From Ditylenchus dipsaci (Eukaryota > Nematoda > Chromadorea > Rhabditida > Anguinidae): 64,000 nt of DNA. The stretch's first letter is position 1. Every line of letters begins with the position of its first letter. A program made the translations under genes and the position numbers. Positions 33,690-45,240 of this stretch are shown here, one piece after another. Location: assembly GCA_004194705.1 (NCBI GenBank), contig SADC01000922.1, forward strand, positions 124,001-188,000. The letters run 5' to 3'. The notes beneath the pieces were generated by a model, which was not told where the DNA came from, did not search any database, and worked only from the letters and a program-made list of their open reading frames with translations.

Positions 33690-36600
33690 TGAAACATTGT
33701 GCCAGCTATAGCCTGTAGCCCACCTCCTGCCCCAGCCGTTGCCCAATTGTCGTCTAACTACCCTTACCACAACTTTTCTTCATTCACCTCGACAACCACG
33801 ACCACACAACAGTCTATTGATTTGTTCTCGTCTCTACAGTCTTCACCCCAGAAATCCGCTTTCTTCTCACCCTCGCAGTTTGAAATACAAAAGGCCGGCT
33901 TGCAGGCACTCAACAAAACAATCACGGACATCATCCCCTGCTCCCATCCTCAAACACTGGCGGCCACTGCCCCCACCCAAAGCCCCCACCAGCAAGCCTA
34001 TTGAAAGCTTCCTGGCCGCTGCTCTGGCTGCCAGCCGACAACAACAACAGTCCAGCAAACAGTCGATCGTTACCAATGCAGGTGGTGACAGTCACTCAAA
34101 TGTAAACACCACCAATCCAATCCCTCCACCTCAGCCACAGAGGCAGGTCTGGCTGCTCCACTGCTCTCTTCCACAACCCAGGTGCACAGCCCGCTATTGA
34201 CAGCTATGGCTGCTGCAGTGGCAGCTAATGTCGCACAGTCGGCTGCTTCTCTACTTTCTTCTTGCGGTCCATCACCAGCTGCTATTTTGCAGGTAGTCAC
34301 TTAATTTGAATAAAAGCTTTTCTTGAAGTTTAGCTGAGCTTTAGTGCTTTTCGTTTTTGTTAAAAATTTTGTCTCGTAAACAATTGCGTTTTTGTGATAT
34401 ACATTACGCAGTAATGAAACCCCAAAATAATGAAACCCACAAAAAATTTCTTACAATCATATATATATAAAGCATTAATTGCGCTTGTTGGGCGAGTGCT
34501 GGTGTCTTGTCCGATTCACTTTACTCACGGCTAAAGCTTAGAATTTTTAGATAAATAGATATTTGGCCAAATAAAATAGAAGAGATTTCATTTATTTTTG
34601 TATTGAAAAAGGGGCTTTTTGTCTATATACAGTTAAGCTTTGATCTGGTGACTCTTTTTTAAAGTTTCTCCTCCTGGGGACCAACTTCGGGACGTTTTTA
34701 CCTTAATTTTCAAAGGCTCATGCTGGTTTCATTTTGACTGTCTGGTAACAAATGTTGCGATTATTCCGATTTCGCCGATTGTTTTTCAGAAACCTTTTTT
34801 TAACAAAACTTACACAAAGTTTGGTCTAGTGACCTTTTCCTAATAATAGCGTCGTACAAATATTTTTGAACCCATGAGAAAATGCGGGAGAGTGCTGAAT
34901 CGCCGTCGACGATTTTTGCCGTCGGCTTTTTTGCCGTTGACAAAATTCGCCGTCGACAAATTTCGCCGTTAACAAAATTCGTCGTCGGCTTGATTTCCCG
35001 TCGACATAACTCGCCGTCAGCTTATTTCTTCAAAGTCTTGCGGATTTGACTTTTGCTCTTAGAAGTAAGCCAATTTCGTCGACGGCAAATCAATCCGACG
35101 GGGTATTTTCTGGACGGCGAATACCACGACGGCGATTCAGCCCTCTCCCGAAAATACAGATCACTTTCATTTGGTTGCCAAAATTATCCGACAATCTCGT
35201 AATCCAGCCTCGGGGTCACTCATCATAGCACAGCTTACTGTGTAGTTCGTTTTGTTCATAATTCGATGAGTTCCATTCTCAATAACAATGAAATATTTTA
35301 GGTTAATTCCCCAGCAGCTCTTCTGGCACAAGCTCAACACCAGCTTTGTGGTGAAAGCTCCTCTTCTAGCAACAACTTTTACTCGCCCAACTCTTCCTCC
35401 TCCACAACGCTGACATTAGCCCAAAACCACCCATCAGCTTTTCAAGCAATCTCCAACAAATCACCTGCAAATAGTGGAGATCCCTTGTTCACGGGCTATT
35501 CTCAACACCAACAACAACAACAACAAAATATAAGCACCTCGTTGGCTGCAGCAGCAATGTATCCAGATTTCATGTCTTGTTTCCCTGGATTGTTGGATAG
35601 ACTAGGCCACAAATACTCAAATCCCATATGAGCAACACACAGTGCAAACCCATCCCTAACAATGACCGCGTTGACCTATACACTTTTAGTGTTAAGGAGC
35701 CCAGAGAGTGGGATTCTAATGATGTAATTGGCTGGCTGCTGGATGTGGCTAGGTGATTTTTTTGTACATCAAATAGTTAAATTCAAAAAAATTCATGAAA
35801 TACTCCACATTGCTTTCAACTAAATAATGACCCTATTCAGTATATTCATCGGCTTCTCTCCAATAAACGGCCACTTGCAGCACCTATATCTATTTTGCAA
35901 ATTTGTTTTGTTGTCTTCTTAACTGCTCTGGCGCTATATATTTCGCTTTTGAGATTTCGATCAAAATTTTTAAAATTTTTAAACCTACCAAAATTTTTTT
36001 AAAGGGTTGATCAAATGAGAAGAAAACTTTTGTGTTAAAACTTGTGTTAAAAGTCAGTCTTTTAAATAAATACATTCTTCAGTAAAGAAAGCGATGGGTT
36101 TCGATGTTTTTTTATACCTCAATATTTCTGGTTAAGAAAGCCATTTATACAAAAAATAAAAAAGAGTTCCTCTAGAGTCAGAAAGTGGCAACAGTAGGGA
36201 CAATGTCCAAGTAGTGCTGAACATTTACTTAAAATACAAATATTTTGATATGCACTAGATTATTATGGCTGAAAATAACAAAAAATGAAATATGAAAGAC
36301 CTTAACTGATTTTTATAATTTGCAGAAGGCACAATATACCATTCGAGAACTTTACAACTCAAAAATTACTCAAGTGTGCGGGCCCTCTACTGGTCATAAT
36401 GACTGAGCAGAGCTTCAAGGAATGCGACCCATGCTATGGCTCACTTCTTTTCACCGAGTTCCGCAAATTGATCTCAGGCAAGTACTTTTCGTTCACAGTT
36501 TTTAAAATTGTCATCATACAGTTTTTTTTTCATAGTTTTTCAAAATTATTTTTCTTAACCCATAAAAATTGCAGTATCAGCATTATTTGTAAGACTTGTG

Positions 36601-39600
36601 GAATAATTGTGTGGAGTTTGCCGGTGGAACACGTTTGCACAATTTTTATAACACGCTTTGTCTTACACGCAACATTTTTTCAGGAACTTGGTTTTTATGA
36701 ATTTTCGGGAGCACTTGCACTATACGCCACCCACTCGATTGCACCCTACGCCACCCACAAATTTGCCTTGGCCCCCGAAGCTAATTTTTTTATCAAATTA
36801 TTTCGTTACTTTTTTATATTTTATTTGTTTTTATTTGCATCTTTAATAAAAAAATATAATTTTTTTGTGAAATGCTAAAAAATTTAAAAAAGTAAGAATA
36901 TAAAAAATTTCATAAAAAAATCAAAGCAAAGCAAAGTTCTGGGTGGCGTGGAGTGCAATCGAGTGGGTCACGTATAGTGCAATTTAGCCAATTCTTAGAC
37001 TTTTATCGTCTTACTTTTTGCAATATCAAAAAACTGTCTGCGATTTGATCTTCGTCCATAATTTTAACAAAATTAATTAGAGCCAGACAGATCTGAGACA
37101 TTTTTGCCGAGTCCCTCTTTACTTTCAGCCACTTTGAAAAGTAAAGAAAAACTAAAAGTGCAATTAGTTGTGGGCCTATCCCCAAAAAGAATCAATCAAT
37201 TAGGGAAGTTAAGAAGTAAATTGGAGTGTTTTTTTAGTCATGTGTGTTGGGTGATTGTTGAGGAACAGGAACTAATTTCTCAAAAATGTTCCCAAGATTA
37301 CTGTTGTGTGTGGGAGGCCACCTCTGCCAACTGTTGATTGCCAGAAGGGGTGATGAAACAAAATAATAGTAATAGCATGAAGAAGACAAAGTGGTCTGGC
37401 CACTCGGTGGTGATCCTGCTTCACTTATCCCTCCTTACTAGATTTTACTATTGAAAAAACCAAAGGAGTGGCGAATGAATTAATTTTAAGCAAATCAATT
37501 TTTTGTTGAATATTCGTCATTAATTTGAAGAAATTATACAAATAGACAAAAAGAAATATATAATTTTGAGGGAGGGAGAAAACACTAATTTTTTGTCTAA
37601 TGAAAATTGGGTCGCAGGCTCCATTCCACCACGGATCATATTTTTTTGTCATTTTTAGAGGATTTGGCATGGATGACTCTGTGTGAAAAAGTGGTATGAC
37701 TATTGGCAAATAACAGTTCGCAAAATGAACTGTTCGCAAAACATATTTCCAATCAGTGTTTCAAATGGGTTTTTGCCAACTAGGATAGCTATAACAATGT
37801 TATTAATAACTAACCATTTTTGTTATAAAAAAAGTCATCGTCGCCATTTCGATAAATATTTTTTGAAGAGAGGTTGGAAATTTTTATGTATTGTCAAAGC
37901 ATCTTTCGCGGCAGAAACGCGTGAATTTTTCAAGGCTGTTACTGAAATGCACCCATAAAAGTCTGAATTTCCCCTCTAATTACTGAAATTTCTCCTATAA
38001 TTTTATATTTCAATTCTTATGGTAACTTTTCAAGATTTTGCATGAGGTTGTAGCCCTGGATCTTGGTTTTCTGATAAGCTTTAAAACTCTGCTTAAGGAA
38101 CGTGAGGGTCTAACGGTTTTGAAATAATTGACGTTTTTTTCAAAATTCTTAGATTCCTGTGTTCCTTGAATAATTCAGCAGAGTTTTTTAGCTTATTAGA
38201 AAGCCAAGATCCAGGGCTACAAGCTTATGCAAAACCCTTAAAATAGTTACGATAAAAATGCCGATAAAAATTAAAATATAAAATTAGAGTGGGAATTTCA
38301 GTAATTAGAGGTGGAAATTCAGACTTTCAAGGGGCAAATTCAATTTGAGCCATTTTTCAATACAACTTTCAAATGTGGAAGTTTACGGGAATTCAGACTG
38401 ATTTTTTTTCTGGTGAGATATATCACGACCCATGCAACAGTTTTTTTACTACAAAATTTAAAAACACAGCGTTTATTTCTTTTTATGTAAAATATGAAAC
38501 ATTTTCAGCTTGTCAAAATTCATTCATCAACTCTCACTCCTCTAATATATTTATTTTTCAGAAGACACTCTGATAGATGAGTGGATGCGTTCAGGCAAAG
38601 CTGGCGGCAATTTTGCTGATGATTCAGCCAACAATCTTAATCCCAGGCGTGCATCCTTAGCACCGCTGTCTAATGAAACCACCCATTTGTCACCCCAAAT
38701 CAAGACAGAGTTGCTCGACAACTGTGCATCCCAGCACTTTCGTAGTCCATCAATGACCAGATGCGATCTCCAATGCATCAGACCCAAGAACAATCACACT
38801 TAAATGAATTTTTGGCAGCGGCAGTGGCGGCTGCTTCTCGACCTCACAATAATGGACTACTCAATGCTCCTCAATTGGTCCAACTGCAACAACAACAGCA
38901 GCAACAGCAGCAAGCCTCTCATGCCCTTCAGCAACAACAACTCTTCCAACACCATCAGCAGCAACAACAACAACAGCAAACTGCTGGGATGGGTGGCATG
39001 CACCAGGGAGGAAGTGCTGCTGCAGCCATGGCTGCTGCTCGTCAGCAATTGCTCCACGCCAACAATGGTGGTTTGAGAATGCAGCAAATGGGCGGAAACA
39101 ATTGCGGGGAGACACAGCTTTCTGCAGATTCAATGAAAAGGGTAGAATACGAGAGCAAAGGTAAGACTTTAGAACTACTGATACTTTTCCAATGCAAAAA
39201 TTTGTAAACCCCTCTCCACAATTTTCAAAAACGAATTTGGCAAGGGCATTGCAAGGTAACCGAGGAAGTGAAAAAATAAAGAATACTCGACCAGGTGGCG
39301 CTTTAGCTAAATTTGTTGCAAAGTAAAATCTTTTTTAAACATGTTTAAAGAGTGGGAAACGCATTCAAACGCCTATAAAAACGAATAAAAAGCCGATCAC
39401 CTCTGAGCATGTTTCGCTGTGCGTCGTCAATTTATTTTTATAAAAAGTGAACTTAGTTTTTTTTATGCGTTTCGAATAAAATTTTTTTTTAAAGATCTTT
39501 CACATTCATTATTTTACAGCATCTACCAGCTCCACCGACGCTGCCTACCAGAACTCAGCTTTGCGACTAAAAATTCGCAAGAACAAGGATGGTCGTCCTC

Positions 39601-41077
39601 GAAAGCGTTCCCAGCACACTAAAGGCAACAAGCTGTGGTGTGTTACTTTTTGTCATAAAAGTGAATTGTTAATAATATTCACTATAATTTCAGGGAGTTT
39701 ATACGAGATGCTTTGAAAGATGCCTCAACTTGCCCTTCTGTTGTCAGGTATGCAGTTCAGCAAGATTATCATAAATAAAATAAATCTAAATGTGTTTTTT
39801 CAGATGGGAAGATCCAATAGAAGGTGTATTTCGCATTGTGTAAGTTAATTAAACGGACTTGAAATTTACAAAAATCGCTGTTTTTTTGGTTGAATATGAA
39901 TTTTTGGAACTCAAACAAATATTAAATACATTCTTAAAGTAATACAGATTAAAATAATTGAAATCGATGAGGCTGTTTCTTTTTGATAAAAAGCCGTCAC
40001 AAGACCAAAAGGTCATTTGAAAAAAAGCCTACAACAAAAAAAACTCACACTCTTGTCTGACCAATTATTGGGGTCTATACCTTCAAAAAAAAAGTATTGC
40101 TGGGAAAAATACCGCTATTTTGTTTCCCAGTATTAATACGGTGACCGGTATTATTCGGTATTTTGATACCAAATGGTTAAAGGACCATAGCCGTCGCCGA
40201 CAACGAGAATTTCAAATGTTTGATTCGCGCGGGACAATTCTCTTTCGTCTTTCATTGTACTCTTTTGAGTCATTCGAAGCAAGTCAAAAGAGTACAGTGC
40301 GGGACGAAAGAGAACTGTCCCGAGCGAATTCAAACATTTGAAATTCTCGTTGTCGGGACGGCTATGGTCCTTTAAAAGTGGGAAAAGTTAAAAAAAGGTT
40401 AAAGTTAAAAGTAACAAAAAAATTTCATTTTTTTGTACGATACACTATTTGCGCATACTATTCGCGTATATATGCATACATATCATCCGAAAAACTTAAA
40501 ATTTAAAGTGAAAAAAATTTCACTTTCTTGACCTGGTCCCCCTTCAAAAAAAATATTTTTACACATTTTACATATCACATCCGGTCTTTTATTAATGAAA
40601 TACAGGTATTAATACCATTGGCCAACTTTAAAAAAAGGCAGGCTGAATTTTCAAAAATATATTTATTTGAATTAAAAAAATGAAAAAATATATGACGTTT
40701 TCAGTTGCAACAAATTTAACAGTCTTAATTTTCAGAGAGTCAGAAAAGCTAGCCAGACTTTGGGGAGATAAGAAAAACAACCAAAAGATGACTTATGAGA
40801 AGTTGAGTAGAGCAATGAGGTTTTTCTTAAATACTTTATTGACGTATGGATAAACGAACTTTTACAAATTTCAGGACATACTATGAGAAGCAAATCCTAG
40901 TTCCCGTGCCAAAAACAGGCCTCTATCCCAAAAAACTGGTCTACAAATTTGGTCCTTTAGCACATGGTATTTTTCAAGTTCTATCATGAAAAGATATTGA
41001 GAAATAATATTATAGGATGGACAGCACCCCAGCATCTTGTCGCAGCCTCCAATCATCACACAATGGAACAGCTATAG
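33690..41077 (+). CDS. ETS transcription factor with Pointed domain (ESE/ELF3-like)
   Basis: Ten exons are read: 33690-34292, 35302-35752, 36326-36477, 38562-39160, 39520-39637, 39694-39747, 39804-39839, 40736-40819, 40875-40966 and 41016-41077 (TAG). The first part is Ser/Gln/Ala-rich. A PNT/SAM domain follows ([36 protein letters not shown]), then poly-Gln tracts, an AT-hook-like [14 protein letters not shown], and a complete ETS domain: [70 protein letters not shown]. The order PNT, GRPRKR patch, ETS and the WEFIRD start match the ESE (ELF3/EHF/ELF5) group, nuclear activators that bind GGA cores. One-base frame breaks occur near 34000, 34140, 35620 and 38750, all outside the DNA-binding domain. 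The intron after the PNT exon starts GC. The first exon has an in-frame TGA next to its putative acceptor, so the true 5' end is unknown. Confidence 0.88.
34883..35152. mobile_element. MITE of GCCGTCGACAAAATTC words
   Basis: GGGAGAGTGCTGAATCGCCG at the left and CGGCGATTCAGCCCTCTCCC at the right are inverted ends. The interior consists of GCCGTCGAC, GCCGTCGGC and GACGGCGAA words. It lies in the first intron of the ETS gene. Confidence 0.8.
35753..36325 (+). other. ETS gene intron inside the PNT domain
   Basis: The donor GTGATT and the acceptor TAATTTGCAG interrupt the PNT domain between codon positions 2 and 3 of an Arg. No repeat or other gene is seen in the intron. Confidence 0.7.
36717..36981. 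mobile_element. MITE with TACGCCACCCACTCG ends in ETS intron
   Basis: GCACTATACGCCACCCACTC and, inverted, GAGTGGGTCACGTATAGTGC bound an AT-rich interior. Adjacent CACCCTACGCCACCCA / TGGGTGGCGTGGAGTG also pair. It sits in the GC-AG intron after the PNT exon. Confidence 0.75.
37962..38330. mobile_element. Hairpin element carrying the TAGCCCTGGATC motif
   Basis: TGAATTTCC-CTAATTACTGAAATT pairs with AATTTCAGTAATTAGAGGTGG. Further in, TTGTAGCCCTGGATCTTGG pairs with CCAAGATCCAGGGCTACAAG, and TCTGATAAGCTTTAAAAC with TTTTTTAGCTTATTAG. It belongs with the foldbacks at 7020-7665, 7725-8560, 19253-20921 and 60730-60905 by the shared GTAGCCCTGnnTCT core. It lies in an ETS intron. Confidence 0.7.
38860..39000 (+). 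repeat. CAA/CAG microsatellite coding poly-Gln
   Basis: Three runs of CAA/CAG codons encode Gln tracts (8-10 residues each) inside the large ETS exon. Mixed CAA and CAG use suggests a maintained protein tract rather than a pure slippage array. Confidence 0.8.
40168..40377. mobile_element. Near-perfect 100-bp-arm palindrome, TTAAAGGACC ends
   Basis: TTAAAGGACCATAGCCGTC is inverted at the right as GACGGCTATGGTCCTTTAA. The arms continue through GACAACGAGAATTTCAAATG and its complement to a loop near 40268. It lies in the ETS-domain intron between 39840 and 40735. The terminal TTAA is compatible with a TTAA target, but this is not established. Confidence 0.8.
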
Positions 41078-41079
41078 TT

Positions 41080-42925
41080 GTTGCTGATAGATTGTGGGCA
41101 TGAGAGTGTGTTAATAGTCATCCTAAATTTAGTAAGTGGTTTTAGTGCTTTTAAGTTCTGCAACCTACTGAAAAAGCATTCTTGCCATTATATAAAAAGA
41201 TGCTCATATTTAGCTGAGTGGAAGCTTGTCGCCGTGGCGCGCGAAATGAATGAAATTATCTGAACCGAGAAATTTATCTATATGAGACTGAAAAATATCT
41301 GTGGATTGTTGGTCAAAACCGAGTATCGACGCGTATTCTATATTAGAGTCCGATACTTTTGTTATCAAAGTTAGCTGAAACTCTCAGTTTCTATGAATTA
41401 AGATGCTTTGAAACTCACTAGAAAGCTTATAACTTTTTATATTATTGATCACCGAGTGAAATACAAACAAAAAGTTTTGACAACTTTGATGAGTTGCCCA
41501 GTTCACTGAATTTTTTACATGTAAATAGAGTGAAGGTTATTTCTGATTTAGCATGAGTCAGAAGTTCAAGAGAATTTTTCAGATAAAAAATTATTTTTCA
41601 GATTATTCGACGTGTACATGCACAACGCATTATCCACCTCTTTTCTTGCCAGTAGCCACAGCATCGGAATTACATGGTTAAATTTTCAATGACTGGTGAA
41701 TGCTCAAATCTACTGTTGCTTCATTAACTGCAAATTTGAACAGCTCGGTTTCAAGCCCATTCCTCAATCAACTATTAAATGTAGTCTGCTTTTTAGTTTC
41801 AAAATTTGAATAATTGTTATGAGCAGTCATAAACACGTGTTTTTTTCTCTATCTCAATCCGGTGGATTACTTTGCTCTGTTTCATGGTAAATAATACAAA
41901 AGTTTGGTGACAGAGTTCTATTAGTGTAATAAGTATATGAGAGCCGGTCGTATTTGTTTACTTTGCTGTATTTTCACCTTTTCAAATCCACTAGCTGAAC
42001 ATTTTCCACTAGTCAAAATGTAACTTATTGTGGGTGTGGTGAACAAGCATGAAAATCAGATAATTTATTATAGGCCATAGTCAAATAGAATTAAAAACTG
42101 AAAAATTTGCTCTAAAATTGTATTAATAATTTCTGTTTATGAAAGTTATTGTGCAATTAGAAGTTGTTGAAATAGAAAGATGCAGTGGGCGAAAATTCGC
42201 AATTTTTCGAGAGATTTTTACCTGAGTTAGATGTTACCCATGGGACTTATATAAAAAAAAGCTACGATAATTTTCATGGCTTTCATACAAGTGAATTTCA
42301 ACTGTCATTCAACTTTCATTAAAAAAATACCAAAAGATTTAGAAATGTTATGTTCGCCGTACATTTTCACACAAAATTTCTTATAGATCCGGGTTTTCAC
42401 TCATGTTGTCTCCTCTTCTTGCTCCTTGTTAATTATGTTGCTAGTAATTATTAGATTAGTTTTCGTGTTTGTGTGAAGATTCGATCAGATAGTGCATCTC
42501 TATCGATGAGATGTCCAATTTTTTCTTGTCTTAACAATATTGTTGATGTTTTGTATGCGCATACAGTATTCCTTTCTTTTTGCAACCCACCACACAGTTC
42601 TGTAGAAGTAATATCGGATACTATTTAATTTTTCAAACAGCCAGTGCGACCTATCAAATTTTTCAGTTTGTTGCAGACTCTTTACTTTAGCAGTCGAGAG
42701 GGATTTTTGTATTCAGTGAATACCACAGTTAACTACACTTTTTATTCAGCTAGATATACCTGTCCTACGCATACAAAAATAAATTATTTTTGGTCTCATT
42801 ACTACTATTAATTAATTGTCTTCTACTACGATTGCTCCTCCTCCCATTTTTGTTGTTTTAGTCTGTTGTATTGTGAGTTTACGCTGATATTTAATCAATA
42901 AATTCAATTGAAATTCTAGTCAACA
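41080..42925. other. Non-coding sequence downstream of the ETS gene
   Basis: AT-rich sequence that probably includes the ETS 3' UTR. No clear AATAAA close to the stop, no exon and no repeat structure are supported. Confidence 0.35.
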
Positions 42926-42931
42926 CAGTTA

Positions 42932-43279
42932 CAGTAGCGTCCAAAAGTAATGCAACAAGATTTTTTCGCGGAATATTTTTTCTTAATGCTTTATTTTAAT
43001 ACCTATGTGAATTTGAATACAAAATTCTATTATAACAGTTTTGTAGCACGTTTTCCCCTCTATCCGATGGCATGAACAGAATCCTAAAAACCTTTTTGAT
43101 ATTACGCGCTCAACTTACGTTTTCCGAAACATGTCATTTTTTGATGCGTGCAAAAGTAATGCAACAAGACTTGATACTGACAGATAAAAGTTGTTTTAGA
43201 ACTTTTTTGTTAGTTTTTTTTATGAAGTGCAAAAATACTCCGCGAAAAAATCTTGTTGCACTACTTTTGAACGCTACTG
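42932..43279. mobile_element. Tc1/mariner-like MITE, 348 bp
   Basis: CAGTAGCGTCCAAAAGTAAT at the left and its near-perfect inverse ending GGTT/GAACGCTACTG at the right form TIRs of about 49 bp that continue through GCAACAAGATTTTTTCGCGG. TA flanks both ends. An internal AAAAGTAATGCAACAAGAC word repeats the TIR near 43150. The plus-strand 98-aa frame across it is not a transposase. Confidence 0.9.
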
Positions 43280-43281
43280 TA

Positions 43282-44155
43282 ATAAGCAATGAAATCAAGG
43301 CATCTCGTAAATATAGTGCTCATCATAATGCAAAATACGTCCTGATTATTAATATACCTACAACTTGATGAGAAGTAACGGTTTCCTGACTTGAAAAATA
43401 CCTGAAACAGAAGTTTTCTTTCATTTACAACTAAGGCTCAAAATTTAATATTTACCCCCTCAACTTTGAATTGTGCACGAAATAATCATTCATTGAATCA
43501 AATTATTGATTAACTTCGTAAAATGTCAACTTTTTAACCTGGGAATGGTTGTATTTTGCCAACTTTGGTTGTTATATCTACAGGGCTGGCCAAATTTTCG
43601 GACTATTTGTTTTAGACATACTCTTTTAAATTCGCCGTGTTTTGACTGAGATCGTTTTATGTTTGAAAAAGGAGAAGAAGGGAACTTGTTCGACACCAAA
43701 AACAGCCAATAACAAAAAAAATTGAGTTTTTGATGGTCCTTTAAAATTTTCGATGATTTTAAGAACATGGCTTTGGCTCAAGCTTAATAAGAGCTCCTTT
43801 TCAATCAATTCAACAACAACCAAGATCGACCATAACAGGGTGCAACATTCACTTAAAATTCTTTCTACACATTTAGCCCTTGAACTTTTATGCATCTGTG
43901 GACTCGATTTTCTTGAGACTTAGGCTCCCCATCCAGCATTTACCGTAGAAAATTGTCGAAATAAATTAGTCATTTCCAGTTAAAATGTGCCACTTTGTAC
44001 AGTGCTTATTGATTTCAAATCCTCGAAACTTGAGAAATAAAAAAGATTTCGAGTCCCAGAAAAAGTATGAATCTTTTTAAAAATACATTCAGATGCCCTG
44101 TTCTGAAATAATTTCTTATAAGTTTTCCCACTATTTTTGTTTGATGTTCGGAGAA
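43282..44155. other. Unassigned stretch
   Basis: A minus-strand open frame (43626-43895) contains some protein-like text but no splice support. Nothing is firmly assigned. Confidence 0.3.
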
Positions 44156-44158
44156 TAC

Positions 44159-44345
44159 CTTTGAGCAGCAGGTTAGCACTGAGCTCAATCAGGAACTAGA
44201 TAAATCCGTCAAAGATCTGGTAGGAATGTTGGGCAAACCTAGTTCTTTCGTCGTACATCAACTGTAAAACGCGTGGTGAAGCTGAGAAAATTTCGAGGTG
44301 ATCGCAGATTGTGTTAAAAAGTTGGAGAAGCGCAATAAATCTATC
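44159..44345 (-). pseudogene. Possible internal exon of an unidentified gene
   Basis: On the minus strand an exon bounded by CCACAGTCAG and by donor GTATTC reads DRFIALLQLFNTICDHLEIF, SASPRVLQLMYDERTRFAQH, SYQIFDGFI, an in-frame TAG, then FLIELSANLLLK. The text is amphipathic and convincingly protein-like on both sides of the stop. Either a Gln codon has become TAG, the base is wrong, or this is a decayed exon. The plus strand over 44164-44219 is also open (VSTELNQELDKSVKDL), so the strand is not beyond doubt. No family is recognised. Confidence 0.35.
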
Positions 44346-44379
44346 CTGACTGTGGTCATGTGATTTATTTGGGTTTGCA

Positions 44380-44515
44380 CCAGTGATCTGCGGCCGAAAA
44401 TTTTGGCTCCTGCTCTGGCTCTTGGCCCCTGCCCAAAAATTTAGGCTCCTGCTCGCGCTCTTGGCTGCTACCCCCAAAATTTTGGCTCCTGCTCTGGGTC
44501 TTGGCTAGGAGCAGG
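44380..44515. repeat. TTTTGGCTCCTGCTCTGGCTC word repeat
   Basis: Three to four units of AAAATTTTGGCTCCTGCTC with a short inverse (CTAGGAGCAGGGC) at the right edge. It is similar in style to the GCTCCGGCTCTGGCTCC block at 58385-58880. Confidence 0.65.
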
Positions 44516-44541
44516 GCAATCACTACAGATTGCCACTACAG

Positions 44542-44629
44542 CTACGTCAATGAAATGAAAATTCAGATTGCCCTTCCAGAATTTGATGAAATGTCACGGC
44601 TGGGCTTCGTTAAGTTGCTTGTTAATATT
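44542..44629 (+). CDS. Possible exon
   Basis: Between the acceptor GCCACTACAG and the donor GTAGGT the plus strand reads YVNEMKIQIALPEFDEMSRL, then GFVKLLVNI. The composition is protein-like and both splice sites fit, but no partner exon or family was identified. Confidence 0.25.
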
Positions 44630-44884
44630 GTAGGTTTGTGGATTTGACTTGTGCAACCTTCACGCATTAAAGCAGCGTAGTTTTATCACAGTTCAGACCT
44701 TTTCTTCGCTGACTATGAAGGTGGCAAATAAATGTAGTAATCAACTAGTGAAGATTGCCGTAAATGTCCCACTTCTAATGTGTTTTGCTTTGACTCTGGC
44801 TTTGGCAAGAATTAAGAACAACGAAAAAAAAAGAAAAAATCATTTGCTGCTTAGAAACTGTGAAGAATTTTTGGCGCTACTGGC

Positions 44885-45240
44885 TTAACCCCCCCCCAAA
44901 ACAGCTACTTTCTTATACCCCCCCCCAATCCTCGGACCTACTGGCTTATACACCCCCACCCCCCCCCCCCCCAAATCCAGTTTTTTCAGAGTGTCTGAAA
45001 ATCATTTTTAAATAATAATTTTGTCGTAAAAAGGCTAGAAAAGCAATTTAAAAGGGATTATGGGCTGTATTGGGAGGGGAAGGGACAAAACATGGTAAGA
45101 CAGCCGAAGAATGGCCAAAAAAAATTGACTAAAAAGTGGCCCCCTATTGTTCCCTTCCCCTCCCAATACAGCATAAGAAAGTAGCTTTTTGGGGGAGGGG
45201 GGGGGATATAAGCCAGTAGGGTCGAATATTTTATAATTGA
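44885..45240. mobile_element. Foldback with poly-C/poly-G ends
   Basis: GGCGCTACTGGCTTAACC and repeated C8-C14 tracts at the left pair with a G-rich run and GATATAAGCCAGTAGGGTCG at the right. AGGGATTATGGGCTGTATTG pairs with the complement of CCCAATACAGC. It is the same family as 17390-18290 with a shorter interior. Confidence 0.75.

Noticed and set aside
43072..43368. 98-aa frame over the Tc1-like MITE, as a possible transposase
   Set aside because: No DDE/D motif or helix-turn-helix text; the frame crosses both TIRs.
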